From contig NZ_JAFMPM010000005.1 in assembly GCF_017349355.1 (NCBI RefSeq), positions 186,001-250,000 of the forward strand: a stretch of DNA of 64,000 bases, written 5' to 3'. Shown piece by piece: positions 7,479 to 13,604 of the stretch (position 1 is the stretch's first letter; every line of letters begins with the position of its first letter). The position numbers and the translations under genes were made by a program. This DNA is from Thiothrix fructosivorans. Lineage in GTDB: Bacteria > Pseudomonadota > Gammaproteobacteria > Thiotrichales > Thiotrichaceae. The notes under the pieces are model-generated. The model did no database searches, had not been told where the DNA came from, and was given only the letters and a program-made list of their open reading frames with translations.

Positions 7479-9111
7479 GAACGCCACATATAGGGCAAAA
7501 CCAACCGCCAAAAAGCGGGACTTCAGCAAAGACCTATCAGGGATTCTTAAGAACTACTTCAGTGGAACGGCAATCCGCATCCTGTCCTACTACACAATGC
7601 TGGGTATCGTCACCGCCGTCATGACGCTGGCAATAACAGACCTTTTTCCTGAACTCACGAAAATGGTTGGTATCGGTGGACTGTTCCTGAACCTACTGAT
7701 TCTCGCTGTGACCGTGTACCAAGTGTTGGGCAACGAAGTGTACCTTCAAGCCGTCTGGAAGGCAGTGGCGGGGCTTATGATCGCTGTCCCAACGTCTCTG
7801 AGTCTGGTGTATCCGGGGCTTGGCGGTGGTGTAGGCGACTTGATTGGTGGCGTACTTTCCAGTTCTGCCATGCGCGTTCTAGGATTGCAGTGGGGACTGT
7901 TCATCGCAATGAGCATCATGGCATCCGCAGTGGCTGCTTTGGCTGTGCTGGCACAGCTACCAATCGTCAGGGGTCTGGCATGGGTAATTAACGCCGTCCG
8001 TGCCATGAACTACGCGCAGGGATTCGAGCCATCCATCACCAGCCGCCGCCATGTTCCAGTAACTGAAGCACCTGCTGACGCACCACAAGCCGCTACTGGC
8101 CTTGTCGCTGCACTGGAAGCCTTTGGTATCGTTGGCGCTGTTGAGAAGGGTGTTTTACCCGGCCCTGTTATCGCCCGTCATCTGGTTAAGCTGCCAAACG
8201 GTACACGGGTAAACAAAATCCCTGCTGCTGACCTTGCGCGTGACCTGCATGTAGCGTCAATCGCCATCACCAACGTAAGCGGTGGCTTGATTGCACTGGA
8301 TGTGCCACAGAAGACCCGTTTGGCTGTGAGCTTTGATGCCTGCCTGAAGTCCCCTGAATGGAAGAAGGCGCTAAGCAGTGGCATGGAGCTTCCGGTATGT
8401 CCGGGTGTAGGCGTGGATGGCAAGGCATACCCGTTCAGTCTGAAAGAAGCGGTGCATTTGTTCACCGCTGGCACGACTGGCGCTGGTAAATCCGTCTACG
8501 TCAACGCCATGTTGCTGTCATTGATGGCATCTGGTGCTGATTTCCGGTTGGCAATTGCGGATGGTAAGAGCGTTCGTGGTGACTTCGCCCCGTACTATGG
8601 CAACAGCAAACACCTGCTGAATGTAGCTGGTGTGGAGGGAATTGCTACCAAGTACGATGACATGCTGACCCAGTTGAAATGGCTGGTTGATGAAATGGAT
8701 GCCCGTTATGACGGTGTTGAACTCGACCTGACACCTATCATCTGGGTCGTTGACGAAGTTGCTGACATCATTGCTGCATTGGAGTTGAGCGGTGAGAAAG
8801 GTGCAGTGAAAGCCTTCAACGCCATGCTTGCTCGTATCAGCCAACGCGCACGGGCAGTGAGCATCATCATGATTCTCGCTACTCAGTCTCCGAACAGTGA
8901 AATCTTTGGTCAGGCGTTTCGGGCAACCGTACCTAGCGTGATTGGTCTGACAGCCAAAACCGCTGCACAGTCAAAGGTCATCATGGATGAGGAGGGCTGC
9001 GAATTGCTGCTGAGTAAGGGTGATTCATACGTGAAGTTGCTTGGTGGTGAGAAGGTGCGTGTACACGGTGCGCTGATCACTAAATCCATGATGGAAACGA
9101 TGGTTGTTTGA
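7468..9111 (+). CDS. FtsK/SpoIIIE-like membrane DNA translocase
   Basis: 547 aa from the ATG at 7468, which follows AGGAG; a longer upstream frame overlaps the RHH gene. Four N-terminal TM segments (about residues 25-170) are followed by a linker and a RecA-like motor. Walker A is TAGTTGAGKS (about 333-342) and Walker B is IIWVVDEVAD (about 424-433), then an ILATQSP sensor. The protein ends just after the motor and lacks the winged-helix gamma domain by which FtsK reads polar sequences. FtsK-family motors pump double-stranded DNA; on a mobile element this could serve transfer, segregation or resolution. Transcription ends at 9117-9142. Confidence 0.8.
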   Translation: MSIENATYRAKPTAKKRDFSKDLSGILKNYFSGTAIRILSYYTMLGIVTAVMTLAITDLFPELTKMVGIGGLFLNLLILAVTVYQVLGNEVYLQAVWKAVAGLMIAVPTSLSLVYPGLGGGVGDLIGGVLSSSAMRVLGLQWGLFIAMSIMASAVAALAVLAQLPIVRGLAWVINAVRAMNYAQGFEPSITSRRHVPVTEAPADAPQAATGLVAALEAFGIVGAVEKGVLPGPVIARHLVKLPNGTRVNKIPAADLARDLHVASIAITNVSGGLIALDVPQKTRLAVSFDACLKSPEWKKALSSGMELPVCPGVGVDGKAYPFSLKEAVHLFTAGTTGAGKSVYVNAMLLSLMASGADFRLAIADGKSVRGDFAPYYGNSKHLLNVAGVEGIATKYDDMLTQLKWLVDEMDARYDGVELDLTPIIWVVDEVADIIAALELSGEKGAVKAFNAMLARISQRARAVSIIMILATQSPNSEIFGQAFRATVPSVIGLTAKTAAQSKVIMDEEGCELLLSKGDSYVKLLGGEKVRVHGALITKSMMETMVV

Positions 9112-9116
9112 ACTGG

Positions 9117-9142
9117 AAGCCCTGCCTAATGGTGGGGCTTTT
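9117..9142 (+). terminator. Intrinsic terminator after the FtsK-like gene
   Basis: AAGCCCTGCC-taat-GGTGGGGCTTTT, with the same ten-base stem arms as the terminator at 6836-6865. Confidence 0.8.
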
Positions 9143-9203
9143 AGCAGCCTAATAACTTGACAAACTCGTTAATAATTAAATTAACTTAAACAGGGGATTG
9201 CAC

Positions 9204-9529
9204 ATGCCATTACATAAAGCAGCCGCCGCAGTAGAACTGCCGCCCGTGCGGTAGCAGATGCACTCAAGAAGTCTGAAATCGCAGTGGAGTATACCCGGCA
9301 GCTTGAAACGCCAACGGCACTGGACTGGTGGGTATCGAAAGCTGGGAATTGGAAATCAGCACTAAGCGGCGATTTGAAAGACTGTGTGGTGTTTGAGCGA
9401 GACGGAGAATGGAGCTGGGGACTCATGCGGAATTGCTGGCATTGCATGGGCAATATCAGCGGATGTGGGAGCTACAACTACGGGCTGAGGGGCAACTCAA
9501 AAATGGTGAAAATCCTTGATGGGATATAA
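9204..9529 (+). pseudogene. Frameshifted small gene (Trp/Gly-rich product)
   Basis: An ATG at 9204 with AGGGG eight bases upstream opens MPLHKAAAAV... but hits TAG after 16 codons. A different frame, open from 9218, continues as ...TAARAVADALKKSEIAVEYT, then a Trp-rich stretch (LDWWVSKAGNW, GEWSWGLM) and stops at 9527-9529. The Ala-rich start and the downstream frame look like one gene broken by a small indel in the GC-rich run at about 9225-9245. Alternatives are an independent GTG start at 9284, or recoding. Product family not recognised. Confidence 0.45.
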
Positions 9530-9574
9530 CCATGCGGGACGCGACATCTGCTAGGTTTTGCGTATCATACGCAC

Positions 9575-9603
9575 AAAAAAAGCCTGCACTTTGGCAGGCT
9601 TTT
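9575..9603. terminator. Bidirectional terminator
   Basis: AAAGCCTGC and GCAGGCTTT form a nine-base stem with A-rich and T-rich flanks, placed between the frameshifted plus-strand gene and the minus-strand 38-codon gene. Confidence 0.8.
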
Positions 9604-9625
9604 ATATAGCTGCTCACGCTAAGAT

Positions 9626-9742
9626 TCATGCGGCCTTCTTTTCTGTACTCTGCGCAATCAACTTGTCTAGCGACTTATTGTATTGCTTTAGAGCATCTCT
9701 GAGAGCACGCACTTCCCGCAGCGTATCTTGTTTAGTCATCAT
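9626..9742 (-). CDS. Small helical protein (38 aa)
   Basis: Starts at tandem ATGs (9742/9739) with AAGGAG eight bases upstream. The product (MMTKQDTLREVRALRDALKQ...) is a single charged amphipathic helix, with no membrane segment. It is the last gene of a minus-strand group that also includes the 123-aa gene and the lipoprotein, and it ends just before the bidirectional terminator. No family recognised. Confidence 0.5.
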   Translation of the reverse strand: MMTKQDTLREVRALRDALKQYNKSLDKLIAQSTEKKAA

Positions 9743-9807
9743 TGATGTAGCTCCTTGTTTGGTTGATGCAGTATCTAATTAAGATGTTTTCCCTAGATTA
9801 GATGGTA

Positions 9808-10179
9808 CTAAATTAGCATAGCTTCTTGCTTTAGTACAGAGACTACACGATCAAAGGCTGCTTTATCTTGATTGTCTAAAGCTAATGTTAGTTCTCTGAT
9901 GTGTAACACATACTGTTTGATGTTGACCATTTTTAGACCGCTTTCAGGAGAGAAGTTCCCACGTGCTACTAACATATCAATAATCGGCACAACCATCTCG
10001 TCAAGCGTTCTTGACATCTGATGGACATTGGGGTCAGGCATGTGCATGAATTGAAATCCGTATGTGTTTGAATGATATATTATTTTATTACATGTTTGGA
10101 TTACATCTTCATACGCAGCTTTGACTTCTTCATCAATTAGTGCATCTAGTGAAAGACGGAAGTCGAGAACAGGATCCAT
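9808..10179 (-). CDS. Uncharacterised helical protein (123 aa)
   Basis: ATG at 10179, preceded by a G-rich run (GGGGGGG) that can serve as ribosome site. The product is soluble, acidic and mostly helical (MDPVLDFRLSLDALIDEEVK...), with MHMPDP and MVVPIIDMLVARG segments. I do not recognise a family. Its base composition is more AT-rich than most of the element, a hint that it may be a morphon or cargo gene. Confidence 0.55.
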   Translation of the reverse strand: MDPVLDFRLSLDALIDEEVKAAYEDVIQTCNKIIYHSNTYGFQFMHMPDPNVHQMSRTLDEMVVPIIDMLVARGNFSPESGLKMVNIKQYVLHIRELTLALDNQDKAAFDRVVSVLKQEAMLI

Positions 10180-10239
10180 TATGTTAGCCCCCCCTAAGTT
10201 AAGTAAAGCGTGCGAATTTATAGCAATTTATATATTTCG

Positions 10240-10389
10240 TCAAATATGTTGTTCATCGCTTACATGGTGATGGGTATCCTTTGGCAAGTGTAGATTTTTT
10301 GGGGACTGCCCAAGCCACTCTCCGGGTGAATCGTGATACTGAGGGGCAGCACAACCCCCAAGCACCAGCACCACGACCAGCGCCCTCAT
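10240..10389 (-). CDS. Micro-lipoprotein with SPGEWLG motif (49 aa)
   Basis: ATG at 10389 with AAGGAG nine bases upstream. A short hydrophobic leader (residues 1-12) and a lipobox (VLGGC, Cys13) predict a lipoprotein with a 37-residue mature part. YHDSPGEWLG at about residues 18-27 matches YRDAPGEWIG in the tiny lipoprotein at 13240-13377, so the two form a paralogous pair. Size and lipobox recall Rz1-type or lysis lipoproteins, but no inner-membrane partner is seen. It is antisense to the longer version of the ORF at 10422. Confidence 0.55.
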   Translation of the reverse strand: MRALVVVLVLGGCAAPQYHDSPGEWLGQSPKNLHLPKDTHHHVSDEQHI

Positions 10390-10421
10390 TCCACATCGCT
10401 CCTTGCATAGCAGGCACAGCC

Positions 10422-10793
10422 ATGAACCTGCAACGCGCATTGAGCTTGTACGAGGCTGGCGGCAAGGTGTCCGTCCGTGGCTTGCCAGCAAGGATCAATG
10501 CAGCATTCAATCTGCCAACCGCCAGTACACATGGGGCTTGGCAGGAGAGGGAGATTGGTGATGTCAGCCCATACGTCACAGAGGACTTCTGCCGTGATTC
10601 CCTGATCCCGGCATTGATTGCCATTGGCTTGATTGAGGCATCCAGTACCTCACGCAAAATGTGGGTAGATGCGCTGACGGCAAGGAAGGCGGTTGGTGGT
10701 GACGTGGCGAATATTGCTGCTGAATCTGTCCCAGTAGCAACGCCAAGCCCTCCAGTACCGGCAGGTCGTCCGCAGCTTGCAGTTGTGCGATAG
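10422..10793 (+). CDS. Protein paralogous to the C-terminal domain of the 486-aa membrane protein (123 aa)
   Basis: The frame is open from 10281, but the part before 10422 overlaps the lipoprotein and is Pro-rich. I choose ATG 10422, where LQRALSLYEAGGKVSVRGLP begins. LSLYEAGG and FCRDSLIPALIAIGLIEA parallel KLFEAGG and HKLSTLILPAMEAAGFVEK in the C-terminal domain of the protein at 5352, including a following aromatic WV. The tail is Pro/Ala-rich. A helix-turn-helix-like fold is possible; function unknown. A strong terminator follows at 10811. Confidence 0.55.
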   Translation: MNLQRALSLYEAGGKVSVRGLPARINAAFNLPTASTHGAWQEREIGDVSPYVTEDFCRDSLIPALIAIGLIEASSTSRKMWVDALTARKAVGGDVANIAAESVPVATPSPPVPAGRPQLAVVR

Positions 10794-10810
10794 TTAATAG
10801 CTAACCATTG

Positions 10811-10838
10811 AAGCCCCGGCAAGTCCGGGGTTTTCTTT
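10811..10838 (+). terminator. Intrinsic terminator after the 123-aa gene
   Basis: GCCCCGG-caagt-CCGGGG stem followed by TTTTCTTT. Confidence 0.8.
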
Positions 10839-10844
10839 GTAGCC

Positions 10845-10859
10845 CTTCATTGAATAAAG
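10845..10859. repeat. Dispersed palindrome, copy 2 (CTTCATTGAATAAAG)
   Basis: One mismatch from the perfect CTTTATT-G-AATAAAG palindrome, seven bases after the terminator hairpin. Confidence 0.6.
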
Positions 10860-11074
10860 CCCTCGGTAACAAATGAGTGACCAACTCGGATTGATTGTTT
10901 CCATATTGGAAAGTGTTGGATTCAGCGGCGGGTTTCAAATTATTTCCTTCCTGCCTAGCGCGTCTTTTACTCAGTGATTAAAAAGTGCCTTGCAATTGTT
11001 GGGTTTTGATACGCGCCTCAAAATAACCTGAGAAAATCTCCACATAGGGCAAAACAACTTACGGAGATTTTGAA

Positions 11075-11386
11075 ATGAAACTGAATTGTTATTCAACAGA
11101 GTATTTGGCAGAGATTATCTGGAAACGCGCAATTGAATGGGATACCACACGCTCTTGGGATTCCGTTGTTGATAACCTGAATTCCGTCCTTGCTGCCTGC
11201 CAGCCGGGTAAAACACGGGATGACGTTGAGTTCCTGATTGGTCTGGCTGAACACCGCAAACGGGCTGTGATGCTGGATATTGCTCAGATGACACCTGAGC
11301 AGCAATTCCGCTTGATTCTGGATGGTGATTATAAAATCCCAGCATCAGAACTGATTCAGGAATGTTTTGTGGAGGAATTCGCATGA
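11075..11386 (+). CDS. Uncharacterised protein of the AlpA/antirepressor operon (103 aa)
   Basis: ATG at 11075, with CGGAG upstream. Soluble and helical, with a C-terminal half rich in acidic residues (MTPEQQFRLILDGDYK, ELIQECFVEEFA). It overlaps the AlpA-like gene by four bases (ATGA), so it is co-translated with it. No family recognised; position suggests an early regulatory or accessory gene. Confidence 0.6.
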   Translation: MKLNCYSTEYLAEIIWKRAIEWDTTRSWDSVVDNLNSVLAACQPGKTRDDVEFLIGLAEHRKRAVMLDIAQMTPEQQFRLILDGDYKIPASELIQECFVEEFA

Positions 11387-11628
11387 GTAAGTTAATTCAA
11401 ACCCGCCGGAAATTAATTGAGCGCCAGTTATTAGCCAGCACATTCCCAATTGACGGGCGAGTTACGGCAAAACAGGTTGGCGCATTTCTGGGCGTGTCAA
11501 AATCCAAACTGTATTTGATGGTCAGGGATGGTGAATTACCATCACCCACTAAAATCGGATTGAGCAGTTATTGGAGCGCGGATTTTATTCGCGGGTTGGT
11601 ATCTGAGATTGAGGAGTTGACAGTATGA
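11383..11628 (+). CDS. AlpA-like helix-turn-helix regulator
   Basis: 81 aa from the ATG at 11383, in an ATGA overlap and after GGAGG; the longer ORF start upstream lacks these. Residues about 27-65 (VTAKQVGAFLGVSKSKLYLM, then GELPSPTKIGLSSYW) form a MerR/AlpA-type winged helix-turn-helix. Such proteins are small transcription factors of prophages that switch excision or early genes. It overlaps the antirepressor gene downstream by four bases. Confidence 0.7.
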   Translation: MSKLIQTRRKLIERQLLASTFPIDGRVTAKQVGAFLGVSKSKLYLMVRDGELPSPTKIGLSSYWSADFIRGLVSEIEELTV

Positions 11629-12449
11629 ACAATCAATTAGCAATGGTCACTGATAATGCGTGGCAGACAGAAACTGAAATCACTGGTGCATTATCAACGC
11701 ATCGTTGGTTGGATATTGATATTCGCTGCGTGAATACTGACGACGGTGAAATCTGGTTTTTTGCGGCTGACGTGTGTTCTGCATTGGATATTGGCAACAC
11801 AACAAACGCATTAAAGCGGCTGGATTCAGATGAAACCGGAACGTACTTGTCGGGACGTGTTGAGTTCAACGTGATTTCAGAATCAGGTTTGTACAGCCTG
11901 ACGATGACATCGCGGAAAAGTGAGGCAAAAAAGTTCAAAGGCTGGGTGACGCGGGATTTGTTGCCAACTATCCGCAAGCATGGCAGCTATGGCAGTCAGC
12001 CAGCATTGCCCACCAACTTCGCGGAGGCATTGAGGTTGGCAGCAGATCAGGCTGAAACCATCGCCCGATTGGAGCATCAGCGGGTTCAGGACATGCCGAA
12101 GGTCGAGTTCGCTAACCGCGTGGCTCAGTCAGACGATTTGTTGAGCATTGAGGAAGCGGCGAAAATCCTTGGGACTGGTCGTAACAGGTTGTTCAAGTGG
12201 TTGCGTGATAACGATTACCTGATGTACGGCAATAGCCCACGCCAGCGCTGGCTTGACCGTGGCATGTTTGAAGTCGTGTTGTACGAGTTTCAGGATGCCA
12301 ATGGTTACACACGTACAGCATCCAAAACCTGTGTGACGGCAAAGGGACTGGTGATGTTGCAGGGCAGGATGGATGACATCCAATTCGGTCAGGCGACTAC
12401 TGGAAGCGCACGGATGCTGGTGGAGGGAGTTCAGGCAAGTCTGTTTTAA
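11625..12449 (+). CDS. Phage antirepressor (BRO-N plus KilA-C domains)
   Basis: 274 aa. The N-terminal half (about residues 28-122) is a BRO-N domain (WFFAADVCSALDIGNTTNAL, then KKFKGWVTRDLLPTIRKHG). A linker helix follows, and the C-terminal part (about 168-262) is a KilA-C/ANT domain (LLSIEEAAKILGTGRNRLFK, YTRTASKTCVTAKGL). Proteins of this type bind or titrate the prophage repressor on induction. Its presence argues that the element is temperate. It is translated from an ATGA overlap with the AlpA-like gene. Confidence 0.85.
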   Translation: MNNQLAMVTDNAWQTETEITGALSTHRWLDIDIRCVNTDDGEIWFFAADVCSALDIGNTTNALKRLDSDETGTYLSGRVEFNVISESGLYSLTMTSRKSEAKKFKGWVTRDLLPTIRKHGSYGSQPALPTNFAEALRLAADQAETIARLEHQRVQDMPKVEFANRVAQSDDLLSIEEAAKILGTGRNRLFKWLRDNDYLMYGNSPRQRWLDRGMFEVVLYEFQDANGYTRTASKTCVTAKGLVMLQGRMDDIQFGQATTGSARMLVEGVQASLF

Positions 12450-12463
12450 GAGCGCCATGCAGG
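12449..12463. repeat. AGAGCGCCATGCAGG element, copy 2
   Basis: Identical 15-mer to 2571-2585. In both places a CTTTATTGAATAAA palindrome starts 51-57 bases further on, so the pair looks like a duplicated control segment. This copy overlaps the end of the antirepressor gene's stop codon by one base. Confidence 0.5.
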
Positions 12464-12498
12464 GAGTGAACGTCAGGAGTCAGATTTCAAATCGACCC

Positions 12499-12515
12499 CC
12501 TTTATTGAATAAAGG
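12499..12515. repeat. Dispersed palindrome, copy 3 (perfect 17 bp)
   Basis: CCTTTATTGAATAAAGG, a perfect odd palindrome, lies 16 bases upstream of the start at 12532, in the 5' leader. It is the best copy in the element. Confidence 0.65.
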
Positions 12516-12531
12516 TCTTGAGGAAAACACG

Positions 12532-12843
12532 ATGAACCAGAAACACATACTGATTCCCAGTGATCTGCTGGAATCCCTGATTGAAAACACCGACGAACTG
12601 ATTGGTGAATGGGCTTGGAAACGGCGCACTCCCAGTGAGGTCGAACTGACTCGCATGGAACGTGAGGCGGCTCAGGCGCGGGCGCTCATGGTTGATGAAC
12701 TCCCGATCATCGTCTGGAAGGCGTTTCGTGGTGATGAGTCCTGTCACTTCGGGAGTGAGGGGCAAGCGGCGGTATTTGCCGGTAAGCGGGGAACTGTTGA
12801 GCGTATCGAGTTGACACCGCCAGCCTTGGAGGTTGTGAAATGA
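12532..12843 (+). CDS. Uncharacterised phage protein (103 aa)
   Basis: ATG at 12532 after GAGGAAAACACG; the longer frame upstream crosses the palindrome and is not used. The product has an acidic helical first half (LLESLIENTDELIGEWAWKR) and a mixed second half. Its stop overlaps an ATG at 12840. No family recognised. The palindrome in its leader suggests regulation in common with the terminase gene. Confidence 0.55.
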   Translation: MNQKHILIPSDLLESLIENTDELIGEWAWKRRTPSEVELTRMEREAAQARALMVDELPIIVWKAFRGDESCHFGSEGQAAVFAGKRGTVERIELTPPALEVVK

Positions 12844-12923
12844 AATCCAACGCGCTTGTCAGATTCCGGGTCAGTTCTAGAGGCAGAGCGACCATTGATT
12901 ATCAACACACGGGAGAAAACACC

Positions 12924-13160
12924 ATGAAGCCCTTCAACCCATCGCCCACCTATGATGGTCTACTAAGGCAGACGAATGCCCTGTACACGTTAGCAAGCTC
13001 ACAGGAGCGCAGAATCTCGCTGCTGAATGAGAGCATGGAGCGGCTGACGCGGGACTTCAATCTGATTGGTCAGGATGCCATCAATGCCGAGAGCGACATT
13101 AATCAGCAGCTCACCAACTACATCGACCAACTGGAACTAAAGCTGGCATCCCAGCAGTAA
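12924..13160 (+). CDS. Small coiled-coil protein (78 aa)
   Basis: I choose ATG 12924, preceded by GGGAGAAAACACC, which mirrors the leader of the upstream gene. An in-frame ATG at 12840, coupled by ATGA to the preceding stop, would give 106 aa and cannot be excluded. The product is helical throughout (SSQERRISLLNESMERLTRD, INQQLTNYIDQLELKLASQQ) and probably self-associates. Last gene of the rightward transcript before the convergent terminator. Confidence 0.55.
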   Translation: MKPFNPSPTYDGLLRQTNALYTLASSQERRISLLNESMERLTRDFNLIGQDAINAESDINQQLTNYIDQLELKLASQQ

Positions 13161-13175
13161 AGCACTGGTTTACAA

Positions 13176-13214
13176 CTGACCATATCGGTGGATTCCTCGG
13201 TATGGTCAGGTTTT
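13176..13214. terminator. Terminator between convergent left and right arms
   Basis: CTGACCATA and TATGGTCAG form a nine-base stem with a 16-base loop, followed by GTTTT on the plus strand. It separates the rightward early genes from the leftward late operon. Confidence 0.65.
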
Positions 13215-13239
13215 CATCTTGCCAACCCCGGCAAACTGA

Positions 13240-13377
13240 TCAGGGTTTGCAGGAGCCAATCCATTCGCCGGGAGCGTCACGATACTCGCATCCCTGCATG
13301 GCGCATCCCTGAAGCAATGCCATCAAGACGATCACTACCGCGAGGAGTACCCCAAACCACGTCACCGACGCGTTCAC
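13240..13377 (-). CDS. Micro-lipoprotein with APGEWIG motif, last gene of the late operon (45 aa)
   Basis: GTG at 13377 overlaps the TGA of the preceding frame (GTGA), with AGGGGG upstream. A hydrophobic segment (residues 5-22) leads to a lipobox (LLQGC, Cys25). The short tail carries YRDAPGEWIG, matching YHDSPGEWLG of the lipoprotein at 10240. Position at the end of the late operon and small size fit a lysis or Rz1-like lipoprotein; that is inference. Confidence 0.55.
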   Translation of the reverse strand: MNASVTWFGVLLAVVIVLMALLQGCAMQGCEYRDAPGEWIGSCKP

Positions 13378-13604
13378 TCCCGAACCCCCTGAAGGGCAGG
13401 CGCTAAAGCCAAGCCGTTCCTGACTGCATTCCCGCGTTTCGTCGACGACTTGCTGTAGGCTGATAGTAAGTCCCACATCACTTGCGGATCGGTCTCGGCG
13501 GCATCCAGCTTGGATTGCACACGCGCCTTTATCAAATCGTCAATCAAGCGTTTACCTTCGCTAGCGCCGTGGGTAACGGTAGCCAACGCTGCCCGTGGAA
13601 GCCC
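13374..13604 (-). other. In-frame continuation of the ejection-protein gene beyond a TAG stop (76 codons)
   Basis: The frame continues uninterrupted after the TAG at 13605-13607 for 76 sense codons to TGA at 13374-13376. The product contains ALATVTHGASEGKRLIDDLI and LLSAYSKSSTKRG, charged and helical, as expected for the C-terminus of an internal virion protein. A TTG at 13586 could start a separate 70-aa protein, but no good ribosome site was seen. Either the TAG is a recent nonsense mutation or it is read through; see the finding. Confidence 0.55.

Larger units (their letters stand above)
10794..11074. other. Intergenic region before the antirepressor operon
   Basis: About 280 bases holding a terminator (10811-10838) and a palindrome copy (10845-10859), then AT-rich sequence leading to the gene at 11075. 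No gene was seen. Confidence 0.6.
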
